Source: JANYJJ01 sp038241115
GTDB lineage: Bacteria > Pseudomonadota > Gammaproteobacteria > Burkholderiales > Burkholderiaceae_C
Assembly: GCA_038241115.1 (NCBI GenBank)
Contig: JBBRGA010000008.1
Span: 1 to 45,729 of the forward strand
DNA length: 45,729 nt
Reading direction: 5' to 3'
Shown: one piece after another, positions 9,600 through 18,312 of the stretch
How the letters are laid out: every line of letters starts with the position of its first letter
How positions within the stretch are numbered: position 1 is the stretch's first letter
Notes under the pieces: model-generated
Database searches by the model: none
What the model was told of the DNA's origin: nothing
The model's input: only the letters and a program-made list of their open reading frames with translations
Made by a program: the position numbers and the translations under genes

Positions 9600-10853
9600 T
9601 CAACGGTCTATCTCCCCAAACACAATGTCCATGGTGCCGATTACCGCCACCGCGTCGGCGATCATGTGACCCCGCGCCATTTCGTCCAGGGCCGCCAAAT
9701 GCGAGAAGCCAGGAGCCCGAATTTTCAATCGATAAGGTTTGTTGGCACCGTCACTGACGATGTAGATGCCGAACTCGCCTTTGGGGTGTTCGACTGCCGC
9801 GTAAGCCTCGCCTTCCGGCACGTGGAAGCCTTCGGTAAACAACTTGAAATGGTGGATCAACTCTTCCATGCTGGATTTCATTTCCAGGCGTGAAGGCGGA
9901 GCCACTTTGTGGTTGTCGGTAATGACAGGGCCGGGGTTTGCCTTGAGCCAAGCCACACATTGTTGAATGATGCGATTGGACTGGCGCATCTCTTCAACGC
10001 GCACCAAATAGCGGTCGTAGGTGTCGCCGTTGACGCCCACTGGGATGTCGAAATCCATGCGGTCGTAGACATCGTAAGGCTGCTTTTTGCGCAAGTCCCA
10101 TTCAATGCCCGAACCACGCAGCATCGGCCCCGTAAAGCCCAAATTCAACGCGCGCTCGGGCGTGACAACGCCGATGCCAACGGTGCGCTGTTTCCAAATG
10201 CGGTTGTCGGTGAGCAGAGTTTCGTAATCGTCAATGCACTTGGGGAAACGTGACGCGAAGTCGGCGATGAAATCAAGCAACGAGCCCTGGCGGTTTTCGT
10301 TGAGCGACGACATGATCTTGGCGTTGCGAACTTTCGACGCTTTGTACTGCGGCATTTGCTCGGGCAGGTCACGGTAGACACCGCCCGGCCTGAAGTAGGC
10401 CGCATGCATGCGCGCGCCCGATGCGGCCTCGTACATGTCAAACAGGTCTTCGCGTTCCCTGAAGCAGTAAATGAACACATTCATCGCGCCGCAGTCCAAC
10501 CCGTGCGCACCCAACCACATCAGGTGGTTCATGACCCGGGTGATTTCGCTGAACATGACGCGGATGTACTGCGCCCTTTCCGGCACCGTCACACCCATCA
10601 ACCGCTCGATGGCCAAACAATAGGCGTGCTCGTTGCACATCATTGACACGTAATCGAGCCTGTCCATGTAGGGCAAGGACTGAATGTAGGTTTTGCTCTC
10701 GGCGAGTTTTTCAGTGGCGCGGTGCAACAAACCAATGTGGGGGTCGGCGCGCTGTATGACCTCGCCGTCCAACTCCAGCACGAGGCGCAAAACGCCGTGC
10801 GCTGCAGGGTGCTGAGGGCCGAAATTAAGCGTGTAGTTCTTAATCTCAGCCAT
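9600..10853 (-). CDS. nuoD: NADH-quinone oxidoreductase subunit D
   Basis: The 49-kDa type subunit of complex I, which forms the quinone pocket with NuoB. 417 residues from the ATG at 10853 (MAEIKNYTLNFGPQHP), the usual family length and start. Visible family blocks: LNFGPQHPAAHGVLRLVLEL, IGLLHRATEKLAE and EMKSSMEELIHHFKLFTEG. It is separated from nuoC by 141 bp, the longest gap inside this operon; that gap holds a stem-loop described separately. Confidence 0.97.
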   Translation of the reverse strand: MAEIKNYTLNFGPQHPAAHGVLRLVLELDGEVIQRADPHIGLLHRATEKLAESKTYIQSLPYMDRLDYVSMMCNEHAYCLAIERLMGVTVPERAQYIRVMFSEITRVMNHLMWLGAHGLDCGAMNVFIYCFREREDLFDMYEAASGARMHAAYFRPGGVYRDLPEQMPQYKASKVRNAKIMSSLNENRQGSLLDFIADFASRFPKCIDDYETLLTDNRIWKQRTVGIGVVTPERALNLGFTGPMLRGSGIEWDLRKKQPYDVYDRMDFDIPVGVNGDTYDRYLVRVEEMRQSNRIIQQCVAWLKANPGPVITDNHKVAPPSRLEMKSSMEELIHHFKLFTEGFHVPEGEAYAAVEHPKGEFGIYIVSDGANKPYRLKIRAPGFSHLAALDEMARGHMIADAVAVIGTMDIVFGEIDR

Positions 10854-10949
10854 CACTGCGCTCCAAGGTGCACTCCAGACAAAGTGACCCAAGCCAAGCC
10901 CAGGAAATCATCAGAACGCCACCGATCCGGTTTTGCCAGTCAACTGGTG

Positions 10950-10971
10950 TTGCCTCCTTGAGGAGGGGCAA
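10950..10971 (-). other. Stem-loop with an SD-like AAGGAGG in the nuoC-nuoD gap
   Basis: On the plus strand TTGCC (10950-10954) and GGCAA (10967-10971) pair, with inner TCC/GGA pairs, a loop TTGA and two bulged G. Alternatively CCTCC and GGAGG pair directly. On the transcribed (minus) strand this sequence contains AAGGAGG, a near-perfect ribosome binding sequence, but it lies about 100 bases before nuoD. Only a ten-codon TTG-initiated frame follows it. It may be an RNA processing or stability element; function not determined. Confidence 0.35.
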
Positions 10972-10994
10972 AGCTATGACCACGGTTCGCGACA

Positions 10995-11663
10995 TCAGTG
11001 CTTTCCTCCGTAGTTGTATTCGCGAATGATGCGCGGCGTGATGTCGCGTGGTTCTATGGTCACGGGCTGGTAAATCACTCGTTTTTGCTCGGCGTCGTAA
11101 CGCATTTCGACATAGCCCGAAGTCGGGAAGTCTTTGCGGAACGGGTGGCCGATGAATCCGTAGTCGGTAAGGATGCGACGCAGGTCAAGATGCCCTTCGA
11201 AAATAATTCCGTAAAGGTCGAATGCCTCGCGTTCAAACCAGTTGGCTGAGCTCCACACATCGTTCAAGGAAGCAACTGTCGGCATTTCGTCGTCGATACA
11301 GAACACCTTCAAGCGCAAACGCCAGTTTTGGCTGACCGACAACAAATGGGAAACCACGCAAAAGCGCAATCCCTCCCAGTCCTGGTCTTTGTAGCTGGAG
11401 TAGTCGACGCCACAAACATCCAGCAGTTGCTCGAACTTCAGCGAAGGGTCGTCGCGAAGGGCGACGGCACATGCTAGGTAATCGCCTTGCAACACGGTAA
11501 GGGTGAGTTCGCCTCGGTCGCAGACGAGTTTTTTCACGCGCGCACCCAGTACCGATTCAATCGCCACTTGCAAGGTTTGCAAGCGGGTCAAGCTCATGAC
11601 AGGCGGCGTGGCCGTTGGGGCAATTGCAGGCGCAGGTGCTGATGAAGCGACGGAATCGGCCAT
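10995..11663 (-). CDS. nuoC: NADH-quinone oxidoreductase subunit C
   Basis: The 30-kDa type peripheral-arm subunit of complex I. Characteristic C-terminal blocks: NWFEREAFDLYGIIFEGH, RRILTDYGFIGHPFRKDFP and YVEMRYD. Two starts are possible. The ATG at 11663, one base after the nuoB stop, gives 222 residues with an Ala/Pro-rich N-terminus (SSAPAPAIAPTATPP). The ATG at 11597 (MSLTRLQTLQ) gives 200 residues, the more usual length. Neither has a strong ribosome binding site. I list the longer form because it is coupled to nuoB. Confidence 0.93.
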   Translation of the reverse strand: MADSVASSAPAPAIAPTATPPVMSLTRLQTLQVAIESVLGARVKKLVCDRGELTLTVLQGDYLACAVALRDDPSLKFEQLLDVCGVDYSSYKDQDWEGLRFCVVSHLLSVSQNWRLRLKVFCIDDEMPTVASLNDVWSSANWFEREAFDLYGIIFEGHLDLRRILTDYGFIGHPFRKDFPTSGYVEMRYDAEQKRVIYQPVTIEPRDITPRIIREYNYGGKH

Positions 11664-11664
11664 G

Positions 11665-12141
11665 TCAGCGAGCAATCGTGTTTTCGCGGCGAATCTTGGA
11701 CTGCAACTGCAAGATGCCGTACAGCAGAGCTTCTGCTGTGGGCGGACAACCAGGAACATAAACGTCGACCGGCACGATGCGGTCGCAGCCGCGCACTACC
11801 GAATAGCTGTAGTGGTAGTAGCCACCCCCGTTGGCACAAGAGCCCATACTCAACACCCAGCGAGGCTCGGCCATTTGGTCATAAACCTTGCGAAGTGCGG
11901 GCGCCATCTTGTTGCACAAGGTTCCGGCCACGATCATTAAATCGCTTTGGCGAGGGCTCGGCCGAAACAGCATGCCGAAGCGGTCAATGTCGTAACGCGC
12001 CGCACCGGCGTGCATCATTTCCACTGCGCAGCACGCCAAGCCGAAGGTCATGGGCCACAAGGATCCCGTCTTAGACCAGTTGATGACAGTGTCAAGGCTG
12101 GTGGTGACGAAACCTTCTTTGAGTACGCCTTCTATTCCCAC
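11665..12141 (-). CDS. nuoB: NADH-quinone oxidoreductase subunit B
   Basis: Binds 4Fe-4S cluster N2, the last cluster before quinone. 158 residues. Cluster cysteines appear in GLACCAVEMM, MGSCANGGGYY and YVPGCPPTAEA. The start is a GTG at 12141 giving (M)GIEGVLKEGFVTT, which lines up with the usual MSIEGVLKEGF start of this family; no in-frame ATG exists just upstream. The gap to nuoA is 42 bp. Confidence 0.96.
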   Translation of the reverse strand: MGIEGVLKEGFVTTSLDTVINWSKTGSLWPMTFGLACCAVEMMHAGAARYDIDRFGMLFRPSPRQSDLMIVAGTLCNKMAPALRKVYDQMAEPRWVLSMGSCANGGGYYHYSYSVVRGCDRIVPVDVYVPGCPPTAEALLYGILQLQSKIRRENTIAR

Positions 12142-12183
12142 AATGTCATGCCCACGATGTTGTTCCCATACCGCTCGAGATCC

Positions 12184-12543
12184 TCATTCCCAGTCCAAGG
12201 CACCTTTTTTCCATTCGTAGACGAAGCCCACAACCAGAATGCCTAGAAAAACCATCATTGCCCAAAACCCAGTAGGCCCGATTTCGCGAAGCGACACCGC
12301 CCAAGGGAAAAGAAAAGCAATTTCCAGGTCGAACAAGATGAATAGGATTGCCACCAGGTAGTACCGCACATCGAACTTCATGCGGGCGTCTTCGAATGCT
12401 TCGAAGCCGCATTCGTAAGGTGAATTTTTGGCAGCGTCTGGCCGGTTTGGGCCGAACATAAAACCAATAGCCTGAGGCAGTACGCCAACCGCCACACCGA
12501 CCAAGATGAACAAAATCACTGGCAGGTAGGGTTCCAAGTTCAT
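12184..12543 (-). CDS. nuoA: NADH-quinone oxidoreductase subunit A
   Basis: Small three-helix membrane subunit of complex I and the first gene of the nuo operon, 119 residues. The loop between helices 1 and 2 has the typical NSPYECGFEAFEDARMKFDV, followed by RYYLVAILFILFDLEIAFLF with conserved acidic residues. It lies 60 bp downstream of tRNA-Leu on the same strand, so tRNA and nuo may share a transcript. Confidence 0.97.
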   Translation of the reverse strand: MNLEPYLPVILFILVGVAVGVLPQAIGFMFGPNRPDAAKNSPYECGFEAFEDARMKFDVRYYLVAILFILFDLEIAFLFPWAVSLREIGPTGFWAMMVFLGILVVGFVYEWKKGALDWE

Positions 12544-12570
12544 GGTTATGTGGGCTCTATGCTCGTTCTG

Positions 12571-12589
12571 CTGAGCTCACCCGGCTCAG
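12571..12589 (-). other. Hairpin between tRNA-Leu and nuoA
   Basis: CTGAGC (12571-12576) and GCTCAG (12584-12589) form a 6-bp stem around a 7-base loop, 15 bp downstream of the tRNA 3' end. No T-run follows on the transcribed strand, so it does not look like a terminator. It could mark the processing boundary between the tRNA and the nuo mRNA. Confidence 0.3.
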
Positions 12590-12603
12590 AGAAATCAGGT
12601 ACT

Positions 12604-12688
12604 TGGTGCCGACGGCGAGACTCGAACTCGCAAAGCTTTCGCCACTACCACCTCAAGATAGCGTGTCTACCAATTTCACCACGTCGGC
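12604..12688 (-). tRNA. tRNA-Leu (anticodon GAG)
   Basis: 85-nt class II tRNA on the minus strand. The acceptor arm GCCGACG pairs with CGTCGGC, followed by discriminator A and an encoded CCA. The anticodon stem CTATC/GGTAG encloses the loop TTGAGGT, giving anticodon GAG (reads CUC/CUU). The long variable arm and the T-arm GCGAGTTCGAGTCTCGC are present. It sits between secG and nuoA, a common arrangement in Burkholderiales. Confidence 0.95.
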
Positions 12689-12856
12689 CGACTCGAATAG
12701 TCGCTAAAAATTCTCTGGAAGTGCTCTGGATGGCGTGAGGAATCGCCTTCTAAAACAACCTCGAATTCTAACCTCAAAGAACGGCGTTTTGATGTTCTTC
12801 GCTGCACTGCAACATAAGCACTGACACGACTGTTTGTCAGGCAACTTGCCGGACGG

Positions 12857-13285
12857 TCACTTGTTTGGAATGGCACCCGCACCCGATGCCGATGCAGCGG
12901 CAGGGAGCACGGGCTGCGCCGGAGCCACCACCGAAGAAGCGCCAGGGATTTGCGCCGCGCCAGAGGCAGGCAACGCGGCTGGAGCGGAGGAGGCTGGTGC
13001 GACCAAGCTTGGGCGATCCAGTACGCTTCCAGCAGACGTGCGGGTGCGGTCGTTGGCGATGTAGGCCAACGCCAGCGTGCAAGCAAAAAAGACTGCAGCG
13101 CAGGCGGCAGTAGAACGCGATAAAAAGTTAGCACTCCCAGTGGCACCAAACAAACTACCCGAGGCACCACTGCCAAATGACGCGCCCATATCTGCGCCTT
13201 TGCCGTGTTGCACCAGCACCAAACCAATCATGGTCAGCGCCGACAAAATCTGCACTGCCACCACCAAATTCAACATCCAATTCAT
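12857..13285 (-). CDS. secG: Preprotein translocase subunit SecG
   Basis: Auxiliary membrane subunit of the SecYEG translocon. 142 residues from the ATG at 13285 (MNWMLNLVVAVQ), preceded by a purine-rich GGAGCTTGAAGAA. Two transmembrane segments flank the conserved QHGKGADMGASFGSGASGSL stretch. After residue about 95 comes an Ala/Pro/Ser-rich tail without clear fold, common in betaproteobacterial SecG. It follows tpiA by 30 bp and precedes tRNA-Leu by 168 bp. Confidence 0.95.
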   Translation of the reverse strand: MNWMLNLVVAVQILSALTMIGLVLVQHGKGADMGASFGSGASGSLFGATGSANFLSRSTAACAAVFFACTLALAYIANDRTRTSAGSVLDRPSLVAPASSAPAALPASGAAQIPGASSVVAPAQPVLPAAASASGAGAIPNK

Positions 13286-13315
13286 TTCTTCAAGCTCCAA
13301 AAATCTGGGGCACGC

Positions 13316-14107
13316 TCACAAAGGAGTCGAGCCCATCGCATTGCAAATGGCGCAGAAGTCTGCTGCCTTGAGGGAAGCCCCTCCGATCAACCCGCCGTCT
13401 ATGTCGGGTCGCGAAAAAAGTTCCTGTGCGTTGTCGGCCTTCACACTGCCTCCGTACAAGATTTGCATCTGCGACGCTTTCTCCGTGGCCGCTCGCAGTT
13501 GGGCGCGCAGAACCGCGTGCACCGTCTGCGCCTGCTGTGGCGACGCAGTTTTGCCCGTTCCTATGGCCCAGACTGGCTCATAGGCCACCACCACTTGCGA
13601 GATGCAATGGGCCAAGGTGTGAATGACCACAGACAACTGGCGTTTGACCACCGCATCGGTGAGCCCAGCTTCGCGCTCCGCCAAGGTTTCGCCCACACAC
13701 ACGATGGGCGTCAATCCGTGAGACAGCGCAATCTTGGCTTTGTCCGCAACCAATTGGTCGGACTCCGCATGCATGGCGCGGCGTTCTGAGTGGCCGACCA
13801 GCACATAAGTGCAGGCAAATTCGTTCAGCATTGCAGCAGATACTTCGCCAGTGAAGGCGCCGTTTTCGTGAGCCGAACAATCTTGCGCGCCCCAAGCCAA
13901 ATGACTGCCTTGCAAGGCCAAGTTCACGTCGGCCAAATAAGGGAACGGCGCACACACAGCCACATCGCCGTTGAATGGGCCCGCTGAACACAAAGCCCCG
14001 AGCAGATCGGCATTGGCGGCGCGGTTGCCGTTCATCTTCCAGTTGCCGACCACCAGGTTGCGGCGCGAAGGCAAAGCCAAATAGCGTGCGGCCACGACGT
14101 TCACCAT
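13316..14107 (-). CDS. tpiA: Triosephosphate isomerase
   Basis: Interconverts dihydroxyacetone phosphate and glyceraldehyde 3-phosphate in glycolysis; cytosolic TIM barrel. 263 residues. Catalytic residues are in place: K24 (GNWKMNG), H106 (LVGHSERR) and E177 (AYEPVWAIGTG). The phosphate-binding ILYGGSVK is near the C-terminus. The N-terminus is about ten residues longer than average. The start overlaps the end of the quinone oxidoreductase gene by 7 bp, so the two are co-transcribed. Confidence 0.98.
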   Translation of the reverse strand: MVNVVAARYLALPSRRNLVVGNWKMNGNRAANADLLGALCSAGPFNGDVAVCAPFPYLADVNLALQGSHLAWGAQDCSAHENGAFTGEVSAAMLNEFACTYVLVGHSERRAMHAESDQLVADKAKIALSHGLTPIVCVGETLAEREAGLTDAVVKRQLSVVIHTLAHCISQVVVAYEPVWAIGTGKTASPQQAQTVHAVLRAQLRAATEKASQMQILYGGSVKADNAQELFSRPDIDGGLIGGASLKAADFCAICNAMGSTPL

Positions 14108-15087
14108 GTCAGTACCAATTTACCGATATGCCGATTCGATTCCATCAAGGTGTGCGCATGCGCAGCCAGAGCCGCGGGAAACACTTGATAAATCACAGGC
14201 TTGATTTCGCCAGACTGCAGCCACGGCCAGACTTGCTTTTGCAATGACGCAGCAATCGCAGCCTTGAACGCCAACGGCCGAGGTCGCAGGGTAGAACCAG
14301 TGATCGTCAACCGGCGCCGAAGCACCAAGCCGGCATCAATCTGCGCTTCGATGCCACCCTGCACCGCGATGATGACCAAGCGCCCATCCTCGGCCATGCA
14401 AGTCAATTCGCGCGCGACATAACTGCCGGCAACCATGTCCAAGACAACGTCTACACCGCGATCGGCCGTAAGCCGACGCGCCTCAACTGCGAAATCCTGA
14501 TTGCGATAGTTGATGGCGTGGTCGGCACCCAGAGCCAAACACGCAGCCGCCTTGTCGTCAGAACCCACTGTGACAATGACCGTGGCGCCTGATGCTTTGG
14601 CCATCTGAATTGCGGTGACGCCGATGCCGCTGCTGCCGCCTTGAATTAACAGCGTTTCGCCGGTCTTTAAGCGAGCGCGGTCAAACACGTTCGACCAGAC
14701 GGTAAAGAAGGTCTCGGGCAGGCTGGCAGCTTCTATGTCCGTCAAATTTCCCGGCACTGACAGGCACTGTCCAACGGGGGCTACGCACCACTCCGCATAA
14801 CCGCCACCTGCCACCAAGGCACAAACACGATCACCCACTTTGAAACCAGCCACCGCCATTGCAGCCGCGTCGCCACTGGCAATGGTTCCGGCAACTTCCA
14901 AGCCAGGCAAATCAGAGGCTCCAGGCGGTACGGGATACAGGCCTTTGCGTTGCAGCACATCAGGCCGGTTCACGCCAGATGCGGCCACTCGTATCAACAC
15001 CTCAGCCGCACCTGGCACAGGCCTTGGGCGTTCGGTAAGTTGGAGCACTTCGGGTTCGCCGAAGTGGCTGATCTGTACGGCTTTCAT
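14101..15087 (-). CDS. NAD(P)H quinone oxidoreductase, PIG3-like MDR family
   Basis: Medium-chain dehydrogenase/reductase of the zeta-crystallin/PIG3 group, 328 residues, without zinc ligands. Features: N-terminal GroES-like domain (ASGVNRPDVLQRKGLYP), Rossmann domain with IQGGSSGIGVTAIQ (about 145-158) and the family phrase GVDVVLDMVAGSYV. It probably reduces quinones with NADPH; the true substrate is not known from sequence. It lies 24 bp after pnp and overlaps tpiA. Confidence 0.92.
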   Translation of the reverse strand: MKAVQISHFGEPEVLQLTERPRPVPGAAEVLIRVAASGVNRPDVLQRKGLYPVPPGASDLPGLEVAGTIASGDAAAMAVAGFKVGDRVCALVAGGGYAEWCVAPVGQCLSVPGNLTDIEAASLPETFFTVWSNVFDRARLKTGETLLIQGGSSGIGVTAIQMAKASGATVIVTVGSDDKAAACLALGADHAINYRNQDFAVEARRLTADRGVDVVLDMVAGSYVARELTCMAEDGRLVIIAVQGGIEAQIDAGLVLRRRLTITGSTLRPRPLAFKAAIAASLQKQVWPWLQSGEIKPVIYQVFPAALAAHAHTLMESNRHIGKLVLTW

Positions 15088-15111
15088 TGGCGCAGCTTCA
15101 GCGATCCGAAA

Positions 15112-17253
15112 TCAGTTATGTCCACCTTCGTTCGGATTGGGCTGCAATGCTGGAGCCTGATCGCGATCAATCAGCGCTTTCATAGACAGCTTGACCCGAC
15201 CTTTCTCGTCGGTTTCCATGACCTTTACCCGGACGATCTGGCCTTCTTTCAAGAAGTCGGTGACCTTCTCCACGCGCTGGTGGGCGATTTGGCTGATGTG
15301 CAGCAAACCGTCCTTGCCGGGCAGCAAATTGATGAGCGCGCCGAAGTCCAAAATCTTGGTGACAGGACCTTCGTAGATCTTGCCAATTTCAACTTCAGCG
15401 GTGATCTCTTCAATGCGCTTTTTGGCGTACGCCGCTTTGTCGTTGTCGGTTGAAGCGATCGTGATGGTGCCGTCTTCCGCGATGTTGATTTGCGTACCGG
15501 TTTCTTCGGTCAACGCGCGAATGACAGCGCCGCCTTTGCCGATGACGTCACGAATTTTTTCGGGATTGATTTTCATTGTGAACAGGCGCGGTGCGAACTG
15601 CGACACCTCGGCCTTGGCCACACCCATCGACTCCATCATGCAACCCAAGATGTGCAAGCGCGCTTCTTTGGCTTGCGCCAACGCGACCTGCATGATTTCC
15701 TTGGTGATCCCTTGGATCTTGATGTCCATTTGCAAGGCAGTGACGCCCGTGGACGTGCCAGCCACCTTGAAGTCCATGTCGCCCAGATGATCTTCGTCGC
15801 CAAGGATGTCGGTGAGCACTGCAAAACGGTTGCCGTCTTTGATCAGGCCCATGGCAATGCCGGCCACGTGTGCCTTCAAAGGCACACCCGCGTCCATCAA
15901 AGCCAAGCAACCGCCGCAGACCGAAGCCATTGACGAGGAACCGTTGGACTCTGTGATTTCCGAGACCACGCGCATGGAGTAAGGGAAGTCAACTTTGTCT
16001 GGCAACACCGCCACCAAAGCGCGCTTGGCCAAGCGACCGTGGCCAATCTCGCGGCGCTTGGGCGTGCCCACACGTCCGGTTTCGCCGGTGGCGAACGGAG
16101 GCATGTTGTAGTGCAGCATGAAGTGCTCAGTGAATTCACCGGCCAAGGCGTCGATCTTTTGCGAATCGCGATCGGTGCCCAGGGTGGCTGCAACCAAAGC
16201 CTGCGTTTCACCGCGCGTGAACAGCGATGAGCCGTGAACGCGTGGCAACACGCTGTTGCGGATTTCGATCTGGCGCACGGTGCGCGTGTCGCGGCCGTCA
16301 ATGCGAGGCTCGCCCGCCAAAATTTGGGCGCGCACGATGCTGGCTTCGATGTCGAACAGCACGTTGTCGAGCTTGACCTTGTCAAAGTCCATACCCTCGG
16401 CTTTCAGTGAAACGCCGGTGGCGGCAGTGACTTCTCGCGTGGCCTGGGTACGCGCTTGCTTAGAGCGGATTTGATAGGCAGCGCGCAACGGACCGTCTGC
16501 CAGCGCCTTGACCCTGGCAATGAAGGCTTCGTCTTTCGCCGGGGCCACCCAATCCCAGGCTGGTTTGCCAGCGTCGCGCACCAAATCGTTGATGGCGGCG
16601 ATCGCCACCTTGCACTGGTCATGACCGTATGCGATGCCGCCGAGCATGACTTCTTCGCTCAGTTGCTGGGCCTCTGACTCGACCATCAACACGCCGGTAT
16701 CGGTGCCCGCGACGATCAGATCCATGGTGGATTCAAGCAGCTGCGTTTTGCCCGGGTTCAGCACGTAAGCGCCGTTCACGTAGCCCACACGGGCAGCGCC
16801 AATGGGGCCGTGGAAAGGAATGCCCGAGATGGCCAGTGCGGCGCTGGAACCTATCAGCGCGGCGATGTCGGCCGAGACTTCCGGGTTCAGCGACATGACA
16901 TGCACAACAACTTGCACTTCGTTGTAGAAGCCTTCGGGGAACAGCGGCCGCAGAGGGCGATCGATCAAACGCGAAGTCAGGGTTTCCAACTCGCTGGGGC
17001 GACCTTCACGTTTGAAGAAGCTTCCCGGAATTTTGCCGGCGGCGTACGTCTTCTCTAGGTAATCCACCGTCAGCGGGAAAAAGTCTTGACCTGGCTTGGC
17101 GTTTTTTGCAGCCACCACCGTGGCAAGCACCACGGTGTCGTGGATGTTGACCAACACAGCGCCGCCGGCTTGGCGGGCGATTTCGCCGGTTTCCATCACC
17201 ACGGTGTGAGGGCCCCATTGGAAGGTCTTGGTGACTTTGTGGAACATGCTCAT
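15112..17253 (-). CDS. pnp: Polyribonucleotide nucleotidyltransferase (PNPase)
   Basis: Phosphorolytic 3'-5' exoribonuclease and degradosome component, 713 residues. Order: two RNase PH domains separated by a helical linker, KH domain (IRDVIGKGGAVIRALTEETG, about 565-585) and S1 domain (GPVTKILDFGALINLLPGKD, about 630-650). The start MSMFHKVTKTFQWG is taken at 17253; an ATG two codons inside is also possible. It lies downstream of rpsO as in many proteobacteria, but two hairpins with T-runs separate the genes. The window also holds an SUV3-like helicase, the type of enzyme that works with PNPase in mitochondria. Confidence 0.98.
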   Translation of the reverse strand: MSMFHKVTKTFQWGPHTVVMETGEIARQAGGAVLVNIHDTVVLATVVAAKNAKPGQDFFPLTVDYLEKTYAAGKIPGSFFKREGRPSELETLTSRLIDRPLRPLFPEGFYNEVQVVVHVMSLNPEVSADIAALIGSSAALAISGIPFHGPIGAARVGYVNGAYVLNPGKTQLLESTMDLIVAGTDTGVLMVESEAQQLSEEVMLGGIAYGHDQCKVAIAAINDLVRDAGKPAWDWVAPAKDEAFIARVKALADGPLRAAYQIRSKQARTQATREVTAATGVSLKAEGMDFDKVKLDNVLFDIEASIVRAQILAGEPRIDGRDTRTVRQIEIRNSVLPRVHGSSLFTRGETQALVAATLGTDRDSQKIDALAGEFTEHFMLHYNMPPFATGETGRVGTPKRREIGHGRLAKRALVAVLPDKVDFPYSMRVVSEITESNGSSSMASVCGGCLALMDAGVPLKAHVAGIAMGLIKDGNRFAVLTDILGDEDHLGDMDFKVAGTSTGVTALQMDIKIQGITKEIMQVALAQAKEARLHILGCMMESMGVAKAEVSQFAPRLFTMKINPEKIRDVIGKGGAVIRALTEETGTQINIAEDGTITIASTDNDKAAYAKKRIEEITAEVEIGKIYEGPVTKILDFGALINLLPGKDGLLHISQIAHQRVEKVTDFLKEGQIVRVKVMETDEKGRVKLSMKALIDRDQAPALQPNPNEGGHN

Positions 17254-17347
17254 TTCAAACTCCGGTTGTTTGCGTCGCGGCCCGAAGGGCGACGCCAGTC
17301 TTTGACAAAGTTTCTAGCGCTTTGACAACACACAAATGGGCAGCGCT

Positions 17348-17397
17348 AAAAAGCCCCGGAACTGCCGCATCCTGGCGCGATGCCATTCCGGCAGGGC
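17348..17397 (-). terminator. Terminator-like hairpin in the pnp leader
   Basis: On the transcribed (minus) strand GCCCTGCCGGAA pairs with TTCCGGGGC (a few bases bulged), enclosing a second stem GCATC/GATGC, and is followed directly by TTTTT. It lies about 95 bp before the pnp start and behind the rpsO terminator. It may be a backup terminator, or an attenuator or leader structure for pnp; pnp leaders in enterobacteria carry a processed hairpin, but similarity to that is only by position. Confidence 0.5.
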
Positions 17398-17470
17398 TCG
17401 GTGAAAAGCGCTGGTGGAATGACACATCGTCATCAGTGGGTGCTCAGCTCCCCAACTCAAATCATCATTC

Positions 17471-17514
17471 AAAAGAACAAAGAGCCTGTGCTGGTTTGGG
17501 CCAGACAGGCTCTT
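17471..17514 (-). terminator. Intrinsic terminator after rpsO
   Basis: A perfect 10-bp stem AAGAGCCTGT / ACAGGCTCTT with an inner CTGG/CCAG pair, followed on the minus strand by TGTTCTTTT. It starts 15 bp after the rpsO stop codon. This is a strong rho-independent terminator in form and implies that most rpsO transcripts end here, so pnp needs readthrough or its own promoter in 17254-17470. Confidence 0.85.
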
Positions 17515-17529
17515 GTCTTGTCCTGCCGA

Positions 17530-17799
17530 TTACTTGCGCAGACCCAACTTCTGGATCAGTGCGGTGTAGCGCGGGGCGTCGCGGTCTTTCAGGTACTTCA
17601 ACAGGCTCTTGCGAGTGTTGACCATCTTCAACAAACCACGGCGACCATGGTGGTCCTTCATGTGGGTTTTGAAGTGAGGGGTCAGCTCGTTGATGCGCGC
17701 AGTGAGCAAGGCCACCTGAACTTCAGGCGACCCGGTGTCATTGGCGCTGCGCGCGTTGTCTTTAACGATCAGGGCTTTTTCGGCGACGGTAGCGGTCAT
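17530..17799 (-). CDS. rpsO: 30S ribosomal protein S15
   Basis: Primary 16S rRNA-binding protein of the small subunit platform, 89 residues from the ATG at 17799 (MTATVAEKALIVKDN), preceded by GGAAACACC. Conserved phrases: NDTGSPEVQVALLTARI, HFKTHMKDHHGRRGLL and RKSLLKYLK. The frame is open 17 codons upstream but those residues are not S15-like. S15 often represses its own mRNA; the leader has complementary CCGGTG and CACCGG segments that could form alternative hairpins. Confidence 0.98.
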   Translation of the reverse strand: MTATVAEKALIVKDNARSANDTGSPEVQVALLTARINELTPHFKTHMKDHHGRRGLLKMVNTRKSLLKYLKDRDAPRYTALIQKLGLRK

Positions 17800-18312
17800 G
17801 GTGTTTCCTGTGGAGGGCCCACGCCACTGTTCAAGCGGTCGCGGCTTCATGTTGGACTTGCGGACACCGGTGAAACCGACCAGCGCCGTGCTTTTTTGTT
17901 ATTCCGATTGAAACCCTCACCGGATAACGCCCGCGATTGTAGCCCGACGCGACCTCGAGCTCCCATGCTGCGGGCAGTGGCATCTTGCACCTGCTGTTTG
18001 GCTCCGTTGCAAGCCTCGAAAAGGACCCCGCCGTGCGAAAGCCGCAGCCAAAGCAGTCGTTGCCTCACTTAGCGCACCAGCGGTGCAAGGCGATTTGCAA
18101 ACCCGACGGAGCTGGCTCGAATTTGATGAGCTTGGCCGCCACGGCGATCGGCTCTGAAACTGATTGGCGCAATCGATGATTCAGCAAAAAGGCAGGTCCT
18201 GATTCAACATAGGTTCATCAAATTCAAGTCCCTTGAAAACAAAAATGCCACTCCAAAGTGACCGGCTTGGGTTGCAGCATGGTGCCGCGACCGTTTGATT
18301 TTGGAGCTCAAC
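17800..18312. other. 513-bp intergenic region between rpsO and hsp20
   Basis: No convincing gene on either strand. The minus-strand side carries the rpsO leader: a candidate -10 TACAAT (17936-17941, read on the minus strand, poor -35), a hairpin GTTATCCG...CGGAATAAC and complementary CCGGTG/CACCGG segments. The plus-strand side holds the hsp20 promoter region, with CTTGAAA at 18232-18238 resembling a heat-shock sigma-32 -35 element; its -10 (near 18253) is poor. The central part (about 17960-18180) shows nothing I can name. Confidence 0.5.

Noticed and set aside
10854..10950. Small leader peptide after the AAGGAGG in the nuoC-nuoD gap
   Set aside because: Only a ten-codon TTG-started frame follows, with no support for translation.
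18232..18260. Heat-shock sigma-32 promoter for hsp20
   Set aside because: The -35-like CTTGAAA is good, but no CCCCAT-type -10 is found at the right distance, so it is not listed as a feature.
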